This document shows positions 1-6,601 of a stretch of 64,000 bases of DNA, one piece after another. A model generated the notes under the pieces. The model was not told the origin of the DNA and did no database searches. It worked only from the letters and a program-made list of their open reading frames with translations. Position numbers and translations under genes: made by a program. The DNA is taken from NCBI RefSeq assembly GCF_000423285.1, contig NZ_AUHR01000006.1, positions 62,001 to 126,000 of the forward strand, written 5' to 3'. The stretch comes from Laribacter hongkongensis DSM 14985 (GTDB lineage: Bacteria > Pseudomonadota > Gammaproteobacteria > Burkholderiales > Aquaspirillaceae). Every line of letters begins with the position of its first letter. The stretch's first letter is position 1.

Positions 1-68
1 CCGGTTTCGGACAGGTGGCCGAAACCGATTTCAGCCGCTGGCTGGCGGAGGCCCAGCGGCGCGGCTAG
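1..68 (+). CDS. C-terminal end of an unidentified protein (partial)
   Basis: Only the last 21 codons lie in the window, in frame from base 3 and ending at TAG (66-68). The tail reads GFGQVAETDFSRWLAEAQRRG. It is too short to assign a family. It is followed within 30 bases by a strong hairpin, which fits the end of a transcription unit. Confidence 0.4.
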   Translation, partial: GFGQVAETDFSRWLAEAQRRG

Positions 69-94
69 CGCGTCGCCGACAGGAAAAACGCCAC

Positions 95-120
95 CCCGGG
101 CCTCGTTGCCGAGGCCCGGG
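95..120 (+). terminator. Hairpin terminator after the partial gene
   Basis: Perfect 11-bp stem CCCGGGCCTCG / CGAGGCCCGGG with a TTGC loop. Only a short T-poor tail follows (TTCCC), so it may be a weak or Rho-assisted terminator. Confidence 0.55.
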
Positions 121-356
121 TTCCCTGTGGCGTGAGCCGATCCCCCTCCCGGCTCCCGGAGTCAAAAACGTGATACGCCCTTTGCGTTGCGCCGGGCTTA
201 AGATGCCATGGCGCCCGTGTGACGGTTTTTTGCCTGTTGCTACAAATTTTTTTGCCGGCCAAATCCGGCATGCTGGTTATCCATTACAATCTGCCCGTGT
301 TTTTGCCGCGACTGGCGCTGTCAGCCCGCACCGGCAAGCGTTCTCCGGGTGTTGCC

Positions 357-1235
357 ATGAAGTTCGAGCTGTACCAGCGGCAGGAAATCGTCTTGTTCCT
401 GAAGGAAAGCGAACAGAACACGCCTCCGCACTATCACAACTTCATCGAACTGATCCTGCCTCAGGACAATCCCATAAGCGTCACCATCGACACTGCCGAC
501 CCCATCCATGTCTGGCCCGGGGAAATCCTGCTGATCCCGCCTTTCATTGCCCACCACATCGAAGCAGAAAACACTGACGACCGGCGCACCACGCTGAAAA
601 TCAATCTGCAAAAACTCTACCTGATGCTGGCCAACACGCCATACGCTCCGCAGATCGAGCATTTTTACCAGATCGGCTCCAACGGCCGCGTGTACCTGAA
701 CGAAACCGCCACCCAGCTTGCGGAAATCATCGACCGGATCGGCAACGAATACACCCTGCGCAATTTCAGCGACATCGTCCACGTCATCGACATCCTGTGC
801 CAGGAGCGGCCCAGTGATGAATGGATGGTGCCCAACAAGAAAACCACGCGGGAAATGAACCTGTGCGCCACCCTCAATGACATGGTGGACAACAATCCGG
901 GCATCGACATCAACCTGGATGAACTGGCACAGCAGTTCAACATGTCCAAATCCACCTTCTGCCGTTTCTTCAAAAAGCATTTCGGTGTTTCTTTCCACAC
1001 CTGGCTGCTGGAGAAAAAGGTAAAATCGGCCTGCTGTTATTTGCAGGAACCGGACATGTCAATCCAGGCCATTTCCTACCAGCTCGGATTTTCTTCCCCG
1101 TCCCATTTTACAAAAGTATTCAAACAGCTGACCGGAACAACTCCGAAGGAATTCCGCGACAATCCGCTGGATTTCCCCCGTACGGAAAATGACGCGCTGT
1201 ATTCGGACGATCACGACATGCCTTTATACCGCTAG
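357..1235 (+). CDS. AraC-family transcriptional regulator
   Basis: About 292 residues from the ATG at 357. The frame is open upstream to 219, but the N-terminal extension does not look like part of the domain. The N-terminal half is a cupin-like sensor with the HYHNFIEL metal-cupin style motif. The C-terminal ~100 residues are a double helix-turn-helix (LDELAQQFNMSKSTFCRFF, then QAISYQLGFSSPSHFTKVFK), the AraC/XylS signature. It sits upstream of and co-directional with the creatinine genes but is separated from them by a terminator, so it is probably their regulator (inference from position). No clear Shine-Dalgarno precedes either candidate start. Confidence 0.85.
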   Translation: MKFELYQRQEIVLFLKESEQNTPPHYHNFIELILPQDNPISVTIDTADPIHVWPGEILLIPPFIAHHIEAENTDDRRTTLKINLQKLYLMLANTPYAPQIEHFYQIGSNGRVYLNETATQLAEIIDRIGNEYTLRNFSDIVHVIDILCQERPSDEWMVPNKKTTREMNLCATLNDMVDNNPGIDINLDELAQQFNMSKSTFCRFFKKHFGVSFHTWLLEKKVKSACCYLQEPDMSIQAISYQLGFSSPSHFTKVFKQLTGTTPKEFRDNPLDFPRTENDALYSDDHDMPLYR

Positions 1236-1351
1236 TACTGAACCAGCCTGCCGGATTTAAAACCGGCATTACTGCCAGCAAAATCCGGAAAGCAAAAAAC
1301 CATCACTTTATTGTCAAAGAACCTGGCCGACCAATCCCGCCAGCCAACTGC

Positions 1352-1380
1352 ATGCCTGCCATACTAGCAGGCATTTTTTT
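1352..1380 (+). terminator. Intrinsic terminator of the araC-type gene
   Basis: Stem ATGCCTGC / GCAGGCAT (1352-1359 and 1367-1374) with a 7-base loop, followed by a run of seven Ts including the last stem base. It separates the regulator from the transporter-creatininase genes. Confidence 0.85.
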
Positions 1381-1476
1381 CATTCAAAACCCGGCAAAAA
1401 GCACTTGATTCATTTGTATCACCAACTGAAACAAAACAACAATTCTCAAGAATCACCACACAATGACACGAATATG

Positions 1477-1553
1477 CCAGCATCTGACCCGATAAAACAA
1501 TGCTGAAACAATTCTGTCATTTCCTGCACCAAATCCGCCATTCCCAGCATCTG
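1477..1553. repeat. Direct repeats CCAGCATCTG, possible AraC-type operator
   Basis: The decamer CCAGCATCTG occurs at 1477-1486 and again at 1544-1553, 67 bp apart. A related inverted CAATGCTG lies between them at about 1498-1505. AraC-family proteins usually bind directly repeated half-sites, so these are candidate sites for the adjacent regulator. The function is inference. Confidence 0.35.
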
Positions 1554-1574
1554 CCCCGGTTGTGTTGATACAAA

Positions 1575-1593
1575 AATGTCAGTCTTTGACATT
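1575..1593. promoter_or_regulatory. Palindromic operator candidate
   Basis: Perfect 7-bp arms AATGTCA / TGACATT with a 5-base spacer (GTCTT). It is about 70 bp upstream of a small open frame and 215 bp upstream of the transporter gene. There is no T-run, so it is more likely a protein-binding site than a terminator. Confidence 0.4.
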
Positions 1594-1660
1594 AACCTGC
1601 ATTTCCCGAACAACCGGAAATGTTTGTAATTAGGGCCGTCACGCAGCCAAAGGATCCTGT

Positions 1661-1750
1661 ATGGATTATCTCAAACGAGTTGCCGACCATTTTTGGCCCC
1701 GCTATTCCAGCAAGCAAAATATCGGCATCCCGAACGGCTTTCGAATATAG
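1661..1750 (+). CDS. Small open frame, possible leader peptide or gene remnant
   Basis: 29 codons, MDYLKRVADHFWPRYS at the start, ending TAG at 1748-1750. AAAGGA (1649-1654) lies 6 bases before the ATG, a good ribosome-binding site. It ends 57 bases before the DMT transporter. The family is not recognised. It could be a real small protein, a leader peptide, or the surviving start of a decayed gene. The good ribosome site is the only positive evidence. Confidence 0.3.
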   Translation: MDYLKRVADHFWPRYSSKQNIGIPNGFRI

Positions 1751-1807
1751 CCCATCCCCTTTGAAACAACATTCACGGGCTTTATTCAGTTTTCCCAGAG
1801 GTGCATC

Positions 1808-2788
1808 ATGGATTCAGCAAAATCACTCAAGATCAAAGGCTTTGCCTTCATGTTCTTGTCTTCCAGCCTGATGGGCGGTATCGGCGCTTTTGCGCGCTAC
1901 ATCAATACATCAGGTGACGTCATTTCTTTTGCCCGCAATTTCTCCGGGCTGATCTGCATGTTCTTCATCCTGCTGGCCATGCGCCGCTTCGGCGCCGTCA
2001 GGGAAACCCGCTTTTCCTGGGGCGTGCTGCTGTCGGGCATCTTCCTCGGCCTGCTGTCGATGCTGTACGTGATGTCGACCCAGATGACCACGCTCTCCAA
2101 CGCGGCCTTCCTGATCTACACCGGACCGGTGTACTCGACCATCCTGGCCACGTTCTTCCTCAAGGAACCTTTCACCAAGGCTACTGCCGCCTCGCTGGCT
2201 GCCGTGTTCTTTGGCTGCCTGATGATCGTCGGCATCATCAACTACTCGTCCGGCAACGGCCTGACCATCGGCCTTGACCTGGATCCGAAATACACGGCCG
2301 GCAACCTGGTTGCCCTGCTGTCGGGTGTCGCCTACGGCCTGTTCCTGTTCTTCAGCCGCTATCGCACTGATGTTCCCAGCGACGTGCGCTCGTTCTACAA
2401 CTTCGTGTTCGCCTCCCTGACCATCGGCCTGTTCCTGCTGTACTGGACTCCGGACCTGTCGCGCATGGACGGCTTCTCGTGGTTCATGCTGATCACCGCT
2501 GCCCTGATTACCGGTTTTGGTGCCTTCTTCTTCCTGACCGTGGCGTCCAAGTGGCTGCTGGCCGGCGAGCTTGCCTGCATCTCGTACCAGGAAACCATCA
2601 TGGCCACCATCCTCGGCATGGCGTTCTTCTCCGAAAGCCTGTCGATGATGCAGGCCCTCGGCGGATCGCTGATCGTCATCGGCGGTGTGAGCCAGATCTT
2701 CTTCAGTACCCGCACGGTGCACATCGAACCGTTGCCGGAAAGCGAGATGGGCCACAAGACCAAGCTCGAAGAAATCAAACCGATCTGA
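1808..2788 (+). CDS. DMT-superfamily (EamA) transporter
   Basis: 326 residues with about ten hydrophobic segments in two repeated halves, typical of EamA permeases of the inner membrane. AGAGGTG lies just before the ATG. The second half carries the usual EamA pattern of a conserved glycine-rich stretch (ALGGSLIVIGGVSQ) near the end. A polar tail of about 30 residues follows the last membrane segment. The gene is 46 bases upstream of creatininase with no terminator between them, so the two are probably co-transcribed. It may move creatinine, creatine or a breakdown product. The substrate is inference from context only. Confidence 0.85.
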   Translation: MDSAKSLKIKGFAFMFLSSSLMGGIGAFARYINTSGDVISFARNFSGLICMFFILLAMRRFGAVRETRFSWGVLLSGIFLGLLSMLYVMSTQMTTLSNAAFLIYTGPVYSTILATFFLKEPFTKATAASLAAVFFGCLMIVGIINYSSGNGLTIGLDLDPKYTAGNLVALLSGVAYGLFLFFSRYRTDVPSDVRSFYNFVFASLTIGLFLLYWTPDLSRMDGFSWFMLITAALITGFGAFFFLTVASKWLLAGELACISYQETIMATILGMAFFSESLSMMQALGGSLIVIGGVSQIFFSTRTVHIEPLPESEMGHKTKLEEIKPI

Positions 2789-2834
2789 GGCTGGACCAGT
2801 CCTCGACATACGACCCGAATTCAGGAGAAAAACC

Positions 2835-3611
2835 ATGAAATCCAGCGTCCACATGTATGAACTCGACAGCTTCACCTACCGCGCCGCTGCGCACGATGAA
2901 GGCCGGGTGCTGCTGATCCCGGTGGGAGCCATCGAACAGCACGGTCCGCACATGTCGATGAACGTTGACGTACTGCTGCCGACCAAGGTGTCGGAAATCG
3001 TGGCCGGCCAGATCAACGGCCTCGTGGCCCCGCCGATCATGTACGGCTACAAGTCGCAGCAGCGCTCGGGTGGCGGCCACCACCTGTGCGGCACCACCAG
3101 CCTTGACGGCCAGACACTGACCGACATTTCGCACACGCTGATCCGCGAGTTCGTCCGCCACGGTTTCCGCCGCTTTGCTTTCGTCAACGGCCACTACGAA
3201 AACAACTACTTCCTGATCGAGGGCATTGACCTCGCCCTGCGCGAGCTGCGCTGGGAAGGCATCCCGGACGTCAAGGTGATGATGCTGTCGTACTGGGACT
3301 TCGTGGACGAGTCCACCATCGAGAAGCTGTATCCGGAAGGCTTTACCGGCTGGGACCTGGAGCACGGCGGCGTGATGGAAACCTCGCTGATGCTGCACCT
3401 GTTCCCCGAATACGTGGACATGGAGCGGGTGGACCACGGCGATCCGGCCGTTTTGCCCAACTACGATGTGTTCCCGATCAAACCCGAGCTGACTCCGCCT
3501 TCCGGTTGCCTGTCTTCAGCGGCAAAATCAACGCCTGAGAAAGGCAAGATTCTGCTGGATACATGTACCGCCGGAATTGTCAGCGCCATCAAACGGGAGT
3601 TTGTCCACTAA
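2835..3611 (+). CDS. crnA: Creatininase (creatinine amidohydrolase)
   Basis: 258 residues. Hydrolyses creatinine to creatine in the cytoplasm (EC 3.5.2.10). The sequence closely follows the characterised Pseudomonas enzyme as recalled, with the same residue numbering for the dinuclear metal ligands: Glu34, His36, Asp45, His120 and Glu122 (PVGAIEQHG, NVDVLLPT, NGHYEN). Trp154 and Trp173 in SYWDF and GWDLEHGG fit the lid tryptophans. YGYKSQQRSGGGHH and GTTSLDG are further signature blocks. It is thus a true creatininase rather than a distant family member such as MftE. AGGAGA precedes the ATG. No creatinase, sarcosine oxidase or urease follows in this window. Confidence 0.93.
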   Translation: MKSSVHMYELDSFTYRAAAHDEGRVLLIPVGAIEQHGPHMSMNVDVLLPTKVSEIVAGQINGLVAPPIMYGYKSQQRSGGGHHLCGTTSLDGQTLTDISHTLIREFVRHGFRRFAFVNGHYENNYFLIEGIDLALRELRWEGIPDVKVMMLSYWDFVDESTIEKLYPEGFTGWDLEHGGVMETSLMLHLFPEYVDMERVDHGDPAVLPNYDVFPIKPELTPPSGCLSSAAKSTPEKGKILLDTCTAGIVSAIKREFVH

Positions 3612-3623
3612 GCCCCGTATCCA

Positions 3624-3652
3624 AGGCCAGGTTTGACCCTGGCCTTTTTTGT
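3624..3652 (+). terminator. Intrinsic terminator after creatininase
   Basis: Stem AAGGCCAGG / CCTGGCCTT with a 6-base loop, followed by TTTT. It lies between the creatininase gene and the BCCT transporter, so the transporter may depend on read-through or its own weak promoter. It also shows that an upstream start for the transporter inside the hairpin is unlikely. Confidence 0.85.
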
Positions 3653-3677
3653 CTTAGCGCCAGACGCGGAGGACATC

Positions 3678-5300
3678 ATGTCAAGCAAAACGCAGTTTCC
3701 GGAGTCGGCTTTTGCCGACGACCAGGAAATCGAAACCCGGGCCCGGGAAACCGACTCGCTCGTCATCAAGACGGTCTGCCTGATCGCCGTTGTGGCCATT
3801 ATCGGAAGCGCCCTGGGGTTTCCGGATACCGCCGGCGCCATCATTGATTCGCTGCGCAGCTTCGTTACCATCCACTTCACTTGGTATTACGCCCTGTTTG
3901 CCACCTCGGCGCTGGGCCTGTGCATCTGGCTGGCTTTCGGCCGCTTTGGCCAGATCCGCATCGGTGGCGACATGGCCCGCCCGACCTATGGCCGCTTTGC
4001 CTGGTATTCCATGCTGTTTGCCTGTGGTCAGGGCATCGGCCTGATTTTCTGGAGCGTGGCCGAGCCGATCATGCTGTACCAGAGCAATCCGCTGGCTCCT
4101 GACGGCGGTGCGCGCGGCGTCAACACCGCCATGAGCTGGGGCTATTTCCACTGGGCCATCCACGCCTGGGCCATCTACTGCATTGTCGCCCTGTGTCTGG
4201 CGTACTCTTTTTACAACCGCAACAAGCCCCTGACTTTCCGTGACGCCTGCATCGACTGCCTGCCGGCGTGCTGCCGCCGCTCCAGCGGCCTGCTAATCGA
4301 AACCCTGGCCATCCTCGCCACCGTGCTGGGCCTGTCGACCTCTTTCGGCTTTGCTGCGCTGCAATTCAACAGCGGCCTCGATTTCATCAGTGGCATCGGC
4401 TCTACTGCCATCGTCAAGTCGGTGATCGTGGTCACGCTGACCTGCTTTACTGCCATGTCGGTGTTCATCGGCGTCAACAAGGGCATGAAGATCATCAGCG
4501 AACTCAACACCAGCCTGAGTCTGGTGCTGATGGCCGGCATGTTCGTGTTCGGCCCGACCCTGTACCTGCTGTCACTGATTCCGGAATCGATCGGCACCTA
4601 CCTGAGCAACCTGTTTGCCATGGGCCTGTGGACCGACGCCCAGTTGCAGGTCACCGGCTTTGGCCACTGGAAGGAGAGCTGGAACGGCTGGTGGACGGTG
4701 TTCATCTGGTCATGGAGCCTGTCGTTCTCGCCGTTTGTCGGGGCCTTCATCGCCCGCATCTCGCACGGCCGCACCATCCGTGACTTCATCCTCGGCGTGG
4801 TGGTGATTCCGTCGCTGATCGTGATCATCTGGATTGCCATCATGGGCGGCAGCGCCATCTATTTCGACCTCAACCAGGGCGGCACCATCAGTGCAGCGGT
4901 CAACAGCGACATCGCCAGCGGCCTGTTTGCCCTGTTCGGCAACGTGTCTTGGTCCGTGGTCCGGCTGGCGCTGCTGGTGATTGCCACCGTGCTGGTTGCC
5001 ACCTACTACATCACTTCACTGGATTCCGGCATCCATGCGCTGGCGCACTTCGTGTCGCCCAGCGACCATCCGTCGGCCTGGTTCAAGGTCATGCTGGTTG
5101 CCGCCATCGGCAGCATCACGCTGGTCCTGCTGAGCCTGGGCGGCACCGCAGCCCTGGCTACCATCCAGACCGGCGCCATCCTCGGTGCACTGCCGTTCTC
5201 GTTCATCTGCCTGCTGATGATCTACAACTTCATCCACAACCTGATCAACGACCGGCTGCCGGGCACGTTCATCCTGTCGCAGGACCGGATGAGCCGCTGA
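3678..5300 (+). CDS. BCCT-family transporter
   Basis: 540 residues. Sodium- or proton-coupled (or exchanging) carrier of betaine-like zwitterions in the inner membrane, with about twelve membrane segments. The start is ATG 3678, preceded by GGAGGA; the frame is open further back but runs into the terminator. The family motifs are clear: GIGLIFWSVAEP, then HWAIHAWAIY, then the tryptophan-rich signature WTVFIWSWSLSFSPFVGAF with RISHGRTIRDF. Its place directly after creatininase suggests creatinine, creatine or a related methylated guanidino compound as substrate. Choline, betaine and carnitine are the usual substrates of the family and remain possible. Confidence 0.9.
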   Translation: MSSKTQFPESAFADDQEIETRARETDSLVIKTVCLIAVVAIIGSALGFPDTAGAIIDSLRSFVTIHFTWYYALFATSALGLCIWLAFGRFGQIRIGGDMARPTYGRFAWYSMLFACGQGIGLIFWSVAEPIMLYQSNPLAPDGGARGVNTAMSWGYFHWAIHAWAIYCIVALCLAYSFYNRNKPLTFRDACIDCLPACCRRSSGLLIETLAILATVLGLSTSFGFAALQFNSGLDFISGIGSTAIVKSVIVVTLTCFTAMSVFIGVNKGMKIISELNTSLSLVLMAGMFVFGPTLYLLSLIPESIGTYLSNLFAMGLWTDAQLQVTGFGHWKESWNGWWTVFIWSWSLSFSPFVGAFIARISHGRTIRDFILGVVVIPSLIVIIWIAIMGGSAIYFDLNQGGTISAAVNSDIASGLFALFGNVSWSVVRLALLVIATVLVATYYITSLDSGIHALAHFVSPSDHPSAWFKVMLVAAIGSITLVLLSLGGTAALATIQTGAILGALPFSFICLLMIYNFIHNLINDRLPGTFILSQDRMSR

Positions 5301-5318
5301 CAGAAGCAGTCACCCGCA

Positions 5319-5346
5319 AAAAACCCCGCCAACAGGCGGGGTTTTC
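5319..5346 (+). terminator. Intrinsic terminator after the BCCT gene
   Basis: Stem AACCCCGCC / GGCGGGGTT with an AACA loop and a flanking A-run and T-run, so it could work in both directions. It closes the creatinine region. Confidence 0.85.
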
Positions 5347-5552
5347 GTCATTCCGCAGCCAGCGGATCACCCTGAACCGGCAGCGATCGCCCACCGGAGC
5401 ACAGGCAGCCGGGCAGCCAGTCTACGCGGACCACGGCCGGCTGACGGCCACAGCGGCCCACCGGCTTTCCGGCGGATACTGCCGCAGGCCTGCCCGGTCC
5501 GGAGCCCCGCAACGGCAGCCTGCCCGCCATCATGACGCCCCGGCCGCCGGCC

Positions 5553-6386
5553 TCAATGGCACAGCATAACCGGTACGGTGCTCTGGCGGATCAGGATGCG
5601 GGTGGTAGAGCCAAAGAGGCGGGTTTTCCAGCTGCGGTGGCCGAATGCCCCCAGCACCAGCAGGCTGGCGTCCAGGCTGACCGCCAGCGTGTTGATGAGT
5701 TCGGCCGGCTGCTTCTGGCCGACCACCAGCCCTTGCGGCCGGACGTTCAGCCCGTGGGCGGCCAGATAGGCCGCACCTTCCTGCGCCAGCCGGTCGGCTT
5801 CGGCCTGCGTCTGGCTGATCGACACCACCCGCAGCGCCTGCCCGGCGCCCAGCCCCAGATGCACCAGCTGTTGCAGGGCGCGCGCACTGTTGGCACTGCC
5901 GTCGTAGGCCAGCAGGATGGTGCCTTCGCTGACCAGCGGCATGGCTGGCGGCACCACCAGCAGCGGACGCGGAGCGTTGTCGAGATAGCTTTCGATCCAG
6001 CGCATGTCGTCGCTACCCAGCGTGGCATTCTGCGCCACCACCACCAGGTCGTGCCCGAGGGCGCGGCGGGACAGGTCCTGCGCCGGATTCTGGCTGAACA
6101 GGCAGTCACCGGTCAGCGTCAGCCCTTCGTTCAGGGCGCTGCACCGGATCGCCAGCAGGTCGGCGTCGGCCTCTTCGTGCCAGTGCGCCTCGCGCTGCCG
6201 GTCGCGGGCCTGCCGGAATCCCAGTCCGCCGGCCGGCACGGCTTCACCGCTGCTGAGCGGGGAAGCATCGACCAGTACCACGGCGTTGACCTCTGCCTGC
6301 ATGCGGTGCGCCAGCCAGAAAGCCGTGGCCTGGGGAGCCGGAGTGGGATGCGTGGTATCCAAAGCGACCAGAATGCGTTTGAGCAT
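5553..6386 (-). CDS. Tandem-domain universal stress protein (UspA family)
   Basis: 277 residues from the ATG at 6386, which has GGAGGC upstream; a longer frame to 6533 is rejected. There are two Usp domains in series. The first opens MLKRILVALD and the second contains ILLAYDGSANSARAL. The second domain ends with the nucleotide-binding glycine motif GAFGHRSWKTRLFGSTTRIL and VPVMLC. Double-domain Usp proteins are cytoplasmic stress-response proteins. It is divergent from the P-type ATPase gene, a pairing often seen among low-oxygen-induced genes. Joint control is inference. Confidence 0.88.
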   Translation of the reverse strand: MLKRILVALDTTHPTPAPQATAFWLAHRMQAEVNAVVLVDASPLSSGEAVPAGGLGFRQARDRQREAHWHEEADADLLAIRCSALNEGLTLTGDCLFSQNPAQDLSRRALGHDLVVVAQNATLGSDDMRWIESYLDNAPRPLLVVPPAMPLVSEGTILLAYDGSANSARALQQLVHLGLGAGQALRVVSISQTQAEADRLAQEGAAYLAAHGLNVRPQGLVVGQKQPAELINTLAVSLDASLLVLGAFGHRSWKTRLFGSTTRILIRQSTVPVMLCH

Positions 6387-6601
6387 GGTGTGCCTCCAAA
6401 ATGAACCGTCCTGTTTTGAGACTATTCCATAAACCCGCCGCCAATCCATGCCCCGGCGCCATAAATGACCTTGAGATTGACTAAAAACAAAACAATCCCG
6501 AGGGTCATGCCGGATCGGCCGGGCGTCTGCCACGTATCAAGGACAGACCTGCGGTCACGGTTTTTAATGCAGGCATGGCCATCATCCCCGGAGGTTGCGG
6601 C

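Larger units (their letters stand above)
1381..1660. other. AT-rich gene-free control region upstream of the creatinine genes
   Basis: Noticeably richer in A/T than the coding sequence around it. It holds two direct repeats and a palindrome (listed separately) and no convincing gene. It must contain the promoter of the transporter-creatininase unit because a terminator closes the upstream gene. No clear sigma70 hexamer pair with good spacing was found. Confidence 0.6.

Noticed and set aside
6471-6484. FNR/Anr-like site TTGAGATTGACTAA between usp and the ATPase
   Set aside because: Only 7 of 10 defined positions match and the 3' half-site is poor; kept only as a remark in the ATPase finding.
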